Shown one piece after another: positions 26,101-38,100 of a DNA stretch of 64,000 nucleotides. The stretch comes from Mimachlamys varia (Eukaryota > Mollusca > Bivalvia > Pectinida > Pectinidae). The number at the start of each line of letters is the position of its first letter. The stretch's first letter is position 1. The notes under the pieces were generated by a model. It worked only from the letters and a program-made list of their open reading frames with translations, was not told the origin of the DNA and did no database searches. The stretch covers positions 46,379,058 to 46,443,057 of the forward strand of contig OX392532.1 in NCBI GenBank assembly GCA_947623455.1, read 5' to 3'. The position numbers and the translations under genes are program-made.

Positions 26101-29100
26101 CTAGGTAGGTAATCAGCCAGCTAGTCCCAGGTAGGTAACCAGCCACCTTCTCCCTAGGTAGGTAACTAGCCAGCTACTCCCCAGGTAGGTAACCAGCCAG
26201 CTACTCCCCAGGTAGGTAACCAGTCAGCTAGTCCCAGGTAGGTAACTAGCCAGCTTGTCCCAGATAATTTTTTTTCCCAATGTATTTTGTAATTACGATT
26301 TATAAAAAAACCCATTATAGCCTTGACATAGCAATGCTGCTAAAACATATTCATTTTCAGCATCAACATTTCACAAAGATAGAAAATTTGATGTCACAAT
26401 CTCTTCAGATAATAATTAACTGTATTTTAAAACAGAAACCAAAAAGATTCAGGAAATTCTTTCTTTTTCAGACAAGTCAGATATTTTCATTGCGACTTCT
26501 ACAGACCTGGATAAAAGACTCTTTGATGCCAAACCCATTCGGAATATCTTCTTGTATAGCAAGTGGGCGTCGCCTCTCCTGGCCCATGGCAGGTAATGAT
26601 TCCACAATTCATTGGGTATTTTGTTGTACAGTACATGTATGGACGTCGCCTCTCCTAGCATAATTAATGATTCCTGACTTTGTTTAGTATTTTGTTGTAC
26701 AGTATGTGGGCGTCGCCTCTCCTAGCATAAATAATGATTCCTGACTTTATTTAGTATTTTGTTGAACAGTATGTGGGCGTCGCCTCTCCTAGCATAAGTA
26801 ATGATTCCTGACTTTATAAAGTATTTTGTTGTACAGTATGTGGGCGTCGCCTCTCCTAGCATAAATAATGATTTCTGACTTCATCTAGTATTTTTAGCTC
26901 ACCTGGCCCGAAGGGCCTTGACCTATATGCAAGGTCATAGGGGTCAAAACTGCTAAAACCTTCAAATGACTTTTTCTGAAATACGGCAGGCATAGAAGCA
27001 TGATATTTGGCTGAAAAGTTCTTTGGATGAAGCCCAACAAAGTTTGCAAAATGAAATGACCTTGACCTATATTAAAGGTCGCAAGGGTCAAATCTGTTAA
27101 ATTTTTCAAATGACTTCTTCTGAAATACTAATAGCCCTGGAAGCATGATATTTGGCTAAAAGATTCTTGGGATGAAGCCCAAGAAAGTTTGCCAAAAGAA
27201 ATGACCTTGACTTATATTCAATGTCATTAAGTTCAAATCTGTTAAATCCTTCTAACAACTTCTTCTGAAATACTAAAAGCCCTAGAAGCATGATATTTGG
27301 CTGAAATGTTCCTTGGATGAAGACCGACAAAGTTTTCGAAAAGAAATGACCTTGAACAATTAAGGTCACAAGGGTCAAATCTGTTAAAAATTTAAATGAC
27401 TTCTTCTGAACTACCAAAAGGCCTAGAAGCATGATATTCGGCTGAAAGGTTCCTTGATGAATCCCAACAAAGTTTGCTAACTGAAATGACCTTGACTTAT
27501 ATTCAAGGTCACAGGGGTTAAATCTGTTGAAACCTTCAAACGACTTCTTCTGAAATACCAAAAGCCCTAGAAGCATGATATTTGGCTGAAAGGTTTCTTG
27601 GATGAAGCCCGACAAAGTTTTGGAAAAGAAATGACCTTGAACAATCAAGGTCACAAGGGTCAAATCTGTTAAAAATTTAAAGGACTTCTTTTGAACTACC
27701 CAAAGGCCTAGAAGCATGATATTTGGCGGAAAGGTTCCTTTGATGAATCCCAACAAAGTTTGCTAACAGAAATGACCTTGACTTATATTCAAGGTCACAG
27801 GGGTCAAATCTGTTAAAACCTTTAAACAACTTCTTCTGATAAACCAAAAGGCCTGGGAACATGATATTTGCCTGGTAGCTTCCTTGGAAGAAGCAGAGCC
27901 AAATTTGCAAATGAAAATACCTGTGCCTACTGTCACCCCTCAGGTAAATACCTATTATCTATACCTACTGTCACCCCTCAGGTAAATACCTGTACCTACT
28001 GTCACCCCTCAGGTAAATACCTATTACCTGTACCTACTGTCAGCCCTCAGGTAAATACCTATTATCTATACCTACTGTCACCCCTCAGGTAAATACCTAT
28101 TGTCTGTACCTACTGTCACCCCTCAGGTAAATACCTGTACCTACTGTCACCCCTCTGGTAAATACCTGTACCTACTGTCACCCCTCAGGTAAATACCTGT
28201 ACCTACTGTCACCCCTCAGGTAAATACCTGTACCTACTGTCACCCCTCAGGTAAATACCTATTATCTGTACCTACTGTCACCCCTCAGGTAAATACCTAT
28301 TATCTGTACCTACCGTCACCCCTATGTATTTTAACAGGTAAATACCTATTATCTGTACCTACTGTACTGACCTAGGTTAGTGTGTACACAGTTTATATAC
28401 ACTGTTGTCCCACCGTGACCTAGGATAGGGACAGTGTGGACACAGTTTATATACACTGTTGTCCCACTATGACCTAGGATAGGGACAGTGTGTACACAGT
28501 TTATATACACTGTTGTCCCACTGTGACCTAGGTTAGGGACAGTGTGTACACAGTTTATATACACTGTTGTCCTACTGTGACCTAGGTTAGGGACAGTGTG
28601 TACACAGTTTATATACACTGTTGTCCCACCATGACCTAGGTTAGGGACAGTGTGTACACAGTTTATATACACTGTTGTCCAACTGTGACCTAGGTTAGGG
28701 ACAGTGTGTACACAGTTTATATACACTGTTGTCCCACTGTGACCTAGGTAAGGGACAGTGTGTACACAGTTTATATACACTGTTGTCCCACCATGACCTA
28801 GGTTAGGGACAGTGTGTACACAGTTTATATACACTGTTGTCCCACTGTGACCTTGGTTAGGGACAGTGTGTACACAGTTTATATACACTGTTGTTCCACC
28901 GTGACCTAGGTTAGGGATAGTGTGTACACAGTTTATATACACTGTTGTCCCACCGTGACCTTGGTTAGGGACAGTGTGTACACAGTTTATATACACTGTT
29001 GTCCCACCGTGACCTTGGTTAGGGACAGTGTGTACACAGTTTATATACACTGTTGTCCCACCGTGACCTAGGTAAGGGACAGTGTGTACACAGTTTCTAT

Positions 29101-32100
29101 ACACTGTTGTCCCACCGTGATATTTGCCTGGTAGCTTCCTTGGAAGAAGCAGAGCCAAATTTGCAAATGAAAATGACATTGTCTTGCATGGTCACAGGAG
29201 TAAAATATGTTTAAGTCTTAACATGTTTTTCTGAATGTCTTACAATAAAAGATTTTAGGGTAACACTATTATGTAAGTCAGAAATTGATACCAGGTGAGC
29301 GATGCATTAGTCTATAAAGCTTCCTATCTGTGTAATTATTTATTTACATGTTATTGTTTATTTACATGTTATTGTTTACATGTTATTGTTTATTTCTATG
29401 TTATTGTTTCCATGTTATTGTTTATTTCCATGTTATTGTTTACATGTTATTGTTTACATGTTATTGTTTATTTACATGTTATTGTTTACATGTTATTGTT
29501 TATTTCCATGTTATTGTTTACATGCTATTGTTTACATGTTATTGTTTATTTCCATGTTATTGTTTATTTACATGTTATTGTTTATTTCCATGTTATTGTT
29601 TACATGTTATTGTTTATTTCCATGTTATTGTTTACATGTTATTGTTTATTTCCATGTTATTGTTTACATGTTATTGTTTATTTACATGTTATTGTTTACA
29701 TGTTATTGTTTATTTCCATGTTATTGTTTACATGTTATTGTTCATTTACATGTTATTGTTTACATGTTATTGTTTATTTCCATGTTATTGTTTACATGTT
29801 ATTGTTTATTTCCATGTTATTGTTTACATGTTATTGTTTATTTACATGTTATTGTTTACATGTTATTGTTTACATGTTATTGTTTATTTACATGTTATTG
29901 TTTATTTACATGTTATTGTTTACATGTTATTATTTACATGTTATTGTTTATTTACATGTTATTGTTTACATGTTATTGTTTACATGTTATTGTTTATTTA
30001 CATGTTATTGTTTATTTACATGTTATTGTTTACATGTTATTATTTACATGTTATTGTTTATTTACATGTTATTGTTTACATGTTATTGTTTATTTCCATG
30101 CTATTGTTTATTTACATGTTATTGTTTACATGTTATTGTTTATTTCCATGTAATTGTTTACATGTTATTGTTTATTTCCATGCTATTGTTTATTTACATG
30201 TTATTGTTTATTTCCATGTTATTGTTTACATGTTATTGTTTATTTCCATGTCATTGTTTACATGCTATTGTTTATTTACATGTTATTGTTTACATGTTAT
30301 TGTTTACATGTTATTGTTTATTTCCATGTTATTGTTTACATGTTATTGTTTATTTCCATGTTATTGTTTATTTACATGTTATTGTTTACATGCTATTGTT
30401 TACATGTTATTGTTTATTTCCATGTTTTACAGGCGAGGACAAAGACAATAGATCAGACCAGGCTACAAAACGTGGTAAAATAGCAACCAATGCTCATGCA
30501 GTTCCCAAAGGCCACATCAAAGGGTAGGTCCAGATCGCCATGACCTACAAAAATAGAATGTCCTGCAAAGAAATTCGTTAACATAAATGGTTGCCATGTT
30601 TAATTAGATTTTCTTATGATGAAATAAAATAAGGCCCTTGACAAATCTACTAAGTGGCTTTATTTGACAAATTCACTCAGTGGCTCCACCTGACAAAATC
30701 ACTTAGTGTCTCGACTTGACAAAATCACTTAGTGTCTCGACTTGACAAAATCACTTAGTGTCTCGACTTGACAAAATCACTTAGTGTCTCGACTTGACAA
30801 AGTCACTTAGTGTCTCGACTTGACAAAATCACTTAATGTCTCGACTTGACAAAATCACTTAGTGTCTGGACTTGACAAAATCACTTAGTGTCGTGACTTA
30901 CCAAAATCAATCAGTGTCCCCACTTTTTCATAAAATCATGGTGGTTTAAAGGAGGTTACATAGTTAAAATGTTAATTTAAAAGTTCTTTTCTTTTTTCAA
31001 GGAGCAAAATAATCATTATGAGCCAAGTCAGCAAGCAGACAATCTCCCGTGTAAGTATCATTGTCTGGTAGTTAGAGGTATCACATTAAATTTAAGTATA
31101 AATGTCCAGATAGTGATAAAGTTATTGTAATATTGGTCAACAAATATTCCTCTGTCTTGAAAAGTACAAACTTCAAATATATTTTTACATCTTTTTGTTT
31201 TGTAGAGTTCTGGAACACTGGAGAATAGCAGTGTGAAGATACATCGATGTCACTATTCATACCTGTACCTACTGTCACCCCTCAGGTAAATACCTGTACC
31301 TACTGTCACCCCTCAGGTAAATACCTGTACCTACTGTCACCCCTCAGGTTAATACCTGTACCTACTGTCAGCCCTCAGGTAAATACCTATTATCTTGCCT
31401 ACTGTCACCCCTCAGGTAAATACCTATTATCTATACCTACCGTCACCCCTATGTATTTTAACAGGTAAATACCTATTATCTGTACCTACTGTCACCCCTC
31501 AGGTAAATACCTATTATCTGTACCTACTGTACTGACCTAGGTTAGTGTGTACACAGTTTATATACACTGTTGTCCCACCATGACCAAGGTTAGGGACAGT
31601 GTGTACACAGTTTATATACACTGTTGTCCCACTATGACCTAGGATAGGGACAGTGTGTACACAGTTTATATACACTGTTGTCCTACTGTGACCTAGGTTA
31701 GGGACAGTGTGTACACAGTTTATATACACTGTTGTCCCACCGTGACCTAGGTTAGGGACAGTGTGTACACAGTTTATATACACTGTTGTCCCACCGTGAC
31801 CTAGGTTAGGGACAGTGTGTACACAGTTTATATACACTGTTGTCCCACCGTGACCTAGGTTAGGGACAGTGTGTACACAGTTTATATACACTGTTGTCCC
31901 ACCGTGACCTAGGTTAGGGACAGTGTGTACACAGTTTATATACACTGTTGTCCCACCGTGACCTAGGTTAGGGACAGTGTGTACACAGTTTATATACACT
32001 GTTGTCCAACTGTGACCTTGATTAGGGACAGTGTGTACACAGTTTATATACACTGTTGTTCCACCGTGACCTAGGTTAGGGACAGTGTGTACACAGTTTC

Positions 32101-35100
32101 TATACACTGTTGTCCCACCGTGACCTAGGTTAGGGACAGTGTGTACACAGTTTCTATACACTGTTGTCCCACTGTGACCTAGGTTAGGGACAGTGTGTAC
32201 ACAGTTTATATACACTGTTGTCCCACTGTGACCTAGGTTAGGGACAGTTTGTACACAGTTTATATACACTGTTGTCCCACCGTGACCTAGGTTAGGGACA
32301 GTGTGTACACAGTTTATATACACTGTTGTCCCACCGTGACCTAGGTAAGGGACAGTGTGTACACAGTTTATATACACTGTTGTCCCACCGTGACCTAGGT
32401 TAGGGACAGTGTGTACACAGTTTATATACACTGTTGTCCCACCGTGACCTAGGTAAGGGACAGTGTGTACACAGTTTATATACACTGTTGTCCCACCGTG
32501 ACCTAGGTTAGGGACAGTGTGTACACAGTTTATATACACTGTTGTTCCACCGTGACCTAGGTTAGGGACAGTGTGTACACAGTTTATATACACTGTTGTC
32601 CCACCGTGACCTAAGTTAGGGACAGTGTGTACACAGTTTATATACACTGTTGTCTCACCGTGACCTAGGTTAGGGACAGTGTGTACACAGTTTATATACA
32701 CTGTTGTCCCACCGTGACCTAGGTTAGGGACAGTGTGTACACAGTTTATATACACTGTTGTCCCACCGTGACCTAGGTTAGAGACAGTGTGTACACAGTT
32801 TATATACACTGTTGTCCCACCGTGACCTAGGTTAGGGACAGTGTGTACACAGTTTATATACACTGTTGTCCCACCGTGACCTTGGTAAGGGACAGTGTGT
32901 ACACAGTTTATATACACTGTTGTCCCACCGTGACCTAGGTTAGGGACAGTGTGTACCCAGTTTATATACACTGTTGTCCCACCGTGACCTAGGTTAGGGA
33001 CAGTGTGTACACAGTTTATATACACTGTTGTCCCACTGTGACCTTGGTTAGGGACAGTGTGTACACAGTTTATATACACTGTTGTCCCACCGTGACCTAG
33101 GTTAGGGACAGTGTGTACACAGTTTATATACACTGTTGTCCCACTGTGACCTTGGTTAGGGACAGTGTGTACACAGTTTATATACACTGTTGTCCCACCG
33201 TGACCTAGGTTAGGGACAGTGTGTACACAGTTTATATACACTGTTGTCCCACCGTGACCTTGGTTAGGGACAGTGTGTACACAGTTTATATACACTGTTG
33301 TCCCACCGTGACCTAGGTTAGGGACAGTGTGTACACAGTTTATATACACTGTTGTCCCACCGTGACCTAGGTTAGGGACAGTGTGTATACAGTTTATATA
33401 CACTGTTGTCCCACCGTGACCTTGGTTAGGGACAGTGTGTACACAGTTTATATACACTGTTGTCCCACCGTGACCTAGGTTAGGGACAGTGTGTACACAG
33501 TTTATATACACTGTTATCCCACCATGACCTAGGTAAGGGACAGTGTGTACACAGTTTATATACACTGTTGTCCCACCGTGACCTAGGTTAGGGACACTGT
33601 GTACACAGTTTATATACACTGTTGTCCCACTGTGACCTATGAAATTAAAAAGGATTTGGTGTTTTTAGGTCGGTGACAATAGAGAAATGTCGTAACTCAA
33701 CCATTATCCTGGGACCAGTCGAGACAACTGTCTACCTCAGTCACTGTGAGAAAGTCACGCTTATAGCCCCTTGTCGCTTCCTTATGATCAGGTAAGTCAC
33801 CATAGTAACTGCTAGAGTCAGTTATCTGTGTGTACATAGTGACTCCTAGAGTCAGTTATCTGTGTGTATGTAGTAACTCCTAGAGTCAGGTATCTGTGTG
33901 TATATAGTGACTCCTAGAGTCAGTTATCTGTGTGTATGTAGTGACTCCTAGAGTCAGTTATCTGTGTGTATGTAGTAACTCCTAGAGTCAGTTATCTGTG
34001 TGTATGTAGTTACTCCTAGAGTCAGTTATCTGTGTGTATGTAGTGACTCCTAGAGTCAGTTATCTGTGTGTACATAGTGACTCCTAGAGTCAGTTATCTA
34101 TGTGTATGTAGTAACTCCTAGAGTCAGGTATCTGTGTGTATGTAGTAACTCCTAGAGTCAGTTACCTGTGTGTATGTAGTGACTCCTAGAGTCAGGTATC
34201 TGTGTGTATGTAGTGACTCCTAGAGTCAGGTATCTCTGTGTATGTAGTGACTCCTAGAGTCAGTTATATGTGTGTATGTAGTAACTCCTAGAGTCAGTTA
34301 TCTGTGTGTATGTAGTGACTCCTAGAGTCAGTTATCTGTGTGTATGTAGTGACTCCTAGAGTCAGTTATCTGTGTGTGTGGTGACACTTATGGTCAGTTA
34401 TCTGTGTGTATGTAGTGACTCCTAGAGTCAGTTATCTGTGTGTATGTAGTGACACCTATGGTCAGTTATCTGTGTGTATGTAGTGACACCTATGGTCAGT
34501 TATCTGTGTGTATGTAGTGACTCCTAGAGTCAGTTATCTGTGTGTATGTAGTGACTCCTAGAGTCAGTTATCTGTGGGTATGTAGTGACTCCTAGAGTCA
34601 GTTATCTGTGTGTATGTAGTGACTCCTAGAGTCAGTTATCTGTGTGTATGTAGTTACTCCTATAGTCAGTTATCTGTGTGTATGTAGTGACTCCTAGAGT
34701 CAGGTATCTGTGTGTATGTAGTGACTCCTAGAGTCAGTTATCTGTGTGTATGTAGTGACTCCTCGAGTCAGTTATCTGTGTGTATGTAGTGACTCCTCGA
34801 GTCAGTTATCTGTGTGTATGTAGTGACTCCTAGAGTCAGTTATCTGTGTGTATGTAGTGACTCCTAGAGTCAGTTATCTGTGTGTATGTAGTGACTCCTA
34901 GAGTCAGTTATCTGTGTGTATGTAGTGACTCATAGAGTCAGTTATCTGTGTGTAGGTAGTGACTCCTAGAGTCAGGTATCTGTGTGTATGTAGTGACTCC
35001 TAGAGTCAGTTATCTGTGTGTATGTAGTGACTCCTAGAGTCAGGTATCTGTGTGTATGAAGTGACTCCTAGAGTCAGTTATCTGTGTGTATGTAGTGACT

Positions 35101-38100
35101 CCTAGAGTCAGTTATCTGTGTGTTTGTTGTGACTCCTAGAGTCAGTTATCTGTGTGTATGTAGTGACTCCTTTAGTCAGTTATCTGTGTGTATGTAGTGA
35201 CTCCTAGAGTCAGTTATCTGTGTGTATGTAGTGACTCCTAGAGTCAGTTATCTGTGTGTATGTAGTGACTCCTAGAGTCGGTTATCTCTGTGTATGTAGT
35301 GACTCCTAGAGTCAGTTATCTGTGTGTATGTAGTGACTCCTAGAGTCAGTTATCTGTGTGTTTGTAGTGACTCCTTGAGTCAGGTATCTGGTTGTATGTA
35401 GTGACTCCTAGAGTCAGTTATCTGTGTTATCTGTTTTTTAGTGGAAGCACTCTCTGTAACCTGCACTTGCTGACCCCCAGCAGGCCGATGCTTCTTGGAG
35501 GAAATGACACTATACTTCTCGCCCCCTACCACACTCACTACCCTAGTCTGGACGATCATCTCAACACCGCAGGGCTGTGTGCTGACAGAAACCTGTGGAA
35601 CCAACCCTTATGTGTGGGTAAGTGAGGCTGTGTGCTGACAGAAACCTGTAGGACCAACCCTTATGTGTGGGTAAGTGAGGCTGTGTGCTGACAGAAACCT
35701 GTGGAACCAACCCTTGTGTGTGGGTAAGTGTGGCTGTGTGCTGACAGAAACCTGTGGAACCAACCCTTGTGTGTGGGTAAGTGTGGCTGTGTGCTGACAG
35801 AAACCTGTGGAACCAACCCTTGTGTGTGGGTAAGTGTGGCTGTGTGCTGACAGAAACCTGTGGAAGCAACCCTTATGTGTGGGTAAGTGAGGCTGTGTGC
35901 TGACAGAAACCTGTGGAACCAACCCTTATGTGTGGGTAAGTGAGGCTGTGTGCTGACAGAAACCTGTAGGACCAGCCCTTATGTGTTGGTAAGTGAGGCA
36001 GTGTGCTTACAGAAACCTGTAGGACCAGCCCTTGTGTGTGGGTAAGTGAGGCTGTGTGCTGACAGAAACCTGTAGGACCAGCCCTTGTGTGTGGGTAAGT
36101 GTGGCTGTGTACTGACAGAAACATGTAGGACCATCCCTTGTGTGTGGGTAAGTGTGGCTGTGTGCTGACAGAAACCTGTAGGACCAACCCTTGTGTGTGG
36201 GTAAGTGTGGCTGTGTACTGACAGAAACCTGTAGGACCAGCCCTTGTGTGTGGGTAAGTGTGGCTGTGTACTGACAGAAACCTGTAGGACCATCCCTTGT
36301 GTGTGGGTAAGTGTGGCTGTGTGCTGACAGAAACCTGTAGGACCAACCCTTGTGTGTGGGTAAGTGTGGCTGTGTACTGACAGAAACCTGTAGGACCAGC
36401 CCTTGTGTGTGGGTAAGTGTGGCTGTGTACTGACAGAAACCTGTAGGACCAGCCCTTGTGTGTGAGTAAGTGAGGCTGTGTGCTGACAGAAACCTGTAGG
36501 ACCATCCCTTGTGTGTGGGTATGTGTGGCTGTGTGCTGACAGAAACCTGTAGGACCAACCCTTATGTGTGGGTAAGTGTGGCTGTGTACTGACAGAAACC
36601 TGTAGGACCATCCCTTATGTGTTGGTAAGTGTGGCTGTGTACTGAAAAAAACCTGTATAACTAGCACTTATGTCTGAGGTCTTGAGGGGAGTATCTTTGT
36701 ATAAGAGAGAACATTTACTGTAGATTGTTTGTTTTGTAGGACCTGAGCACAAAGATGAGACACCTGTGTGGGAACTTTTGCCCGTCCAAGAATTTTTCAC
36801 ATTCAACATTCCCTTTCACATGGAGGGCACTACCATGGTAAGTGATGTAGACTGGAGATTTGGGGGAGAGAGATGTGATGTAGACTGGAGATTTGGGAGA
36901 GAGATGTGATGTAGACTGGAGATTTGGGGGAGAAGTGTGATGTAGACTGGAGATTTGGGGGAGAGATGTGATGTAGACTGGAGATTTGGGAGAGAGATGT
37001 GATGTAGACTGGAGATTTGGGGGAGAGAGGTGTGATGTAGACTGGAGATTTGGGAGAGAGGTGTGATGTAGACTGGAGATTTGGGAGAGAGATGTGATGT
37101 AGACTGGAGATTTGGGAGAGAGGTGTGATGTAGACTGGAGATTTGGGAGAGAGATGTGATGTAGACTGGAGATTTGGGAGAGAGGTGTGATGTAGACTGG
37201 AGATTTGGGAGAGAGATGTGATGTAGACTGGAGATTTGGGAGAGAGGTGTGATGTAGACTGGAGATTTGGGAGAGAGATGTGATGTAGACTGGAGATTTG
37301 GGAGAGAGGTGTGATGTAGACTGGAGATTTGGGAGAGAGATGTGATGTAGACTGGAGATTTGGGGGAGAGATGTGATGTAGACTGGAGATTTGGGGGAGA
37401 GGTGTGATGTAGACTGGAGATTTGGGAGAGAGGTGTGATGTAGACTGGAGATTTGGGAGAGAGGTGTGATGTAGACTGGAGATTTGGGAGAGAGGTGTGA
37501 TGTAGACTGGAGATTTGGGAGAGAGGTGTGATGTAGACTGGAGATTTGGGGGAGAGGTGTGATGTAGACTGGAGATTTGGGAGAGAGGTGTGATGTAGAC
37601 TGGAGATTTGGGAGAGAGATGTGATGTAGACTGGAGATTTGGGGGAGAGATGTGATGTAGACTGGAGATTTGGGGGAGAGGTGTGATGTAGACTGGAGAT
37701 TTGGGAGAGAGGTGTGATGTAGACTGGAGATTTGGGAGAGAGGTATGATGTAGGCTGGAGATTTGGGAGAGAGATGTGATGTAGACTGGAGATTTGGGAG
37801 AGAGGTATGATGTAGACTGGAGATTTGGGGGAGGTGTGATGTAGACTGGAGATTTTTGAGAGAGGTGTGATGTAGACTGGAGATTTGGGAGAGAGGTGTG
37901 ATGTAGACTGGAGATTTGGGGGAGAGATGTGATGTAGACTGGAGATTTGGGAGAGAGATGTGATGTAGACTGGAGATTTGGGAGAGAGATGTGATGTAGA
38001 CTGGAGATTTGGGAGAGAGATGTGATGTAGACTGGAGATTTGGGAGAGAGATGTGATGTAGACTGGAGATTTGGGAGAGAGATGTGATGTAGACTGGAGA

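Larger units (their letters stand above)
26896..29306. mobile_element. Second pearl/Helentron-like element, in intron 5
   Basis: The left end is AGCTCACCTGGC followed by a palindrome (ggcccgaagggcc); the right end is the inverse CCAGGTGAGCGATGC at 29291-29305. The core has six or seven ~145-bp units (26930-27860) with AATGACCTTGAC..., GGTCACAAGGGTCAAATCTG and AGAAGCATGATATTTGGCTG, a family related to the core at 640-4250. The expected 3' hairpin after GATGCA is absent, so the right end is probably truncated. A 1.2-kb block of foreign minisatellite is embedded at 27919-29117. Confidence 0.65.

Noticed and set aside
26472..26592. Alternative frame of exon w5 reading DKSDIFIATSTDLDKRLF
   Set aside because: It is open over this short stretch, but the TSQIFSLRLLQTW...NPFG frame matches TBCCD1 and agrees with the phases of exons w4 and w6.
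26280..26663. 127-codon plus-strand ORF overlapping exon w5
   Set aside because: It shares the frame of exon w5 but begins in the intron and reads past the donor; homology is confined to 26472-26592.
29295..30527. Plus-strand ORF of 410 codons rich in Cys/Tyr/Leu that looks like membrane protein
   Set aside because: It is the 14/18-bp T-rich array; the apparent hydrophobicity comes from T-rich codons. The frame entering exon w6 is accepted only from the acceptor at 30432.
31514..33619. Minus-strand ORF of 701 codons with an 18-residue repeat
   Set aside because: The 54-bp unit simply has an open frame. It lies in an intron of a plus-strand gene and has no start context or flanking exons.
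31535..33640. TTAGGG motifs suggesting interstitial telomere repeats
   Set aside because: TTAGGG occurs once per 54-bp unit, never in tandem.
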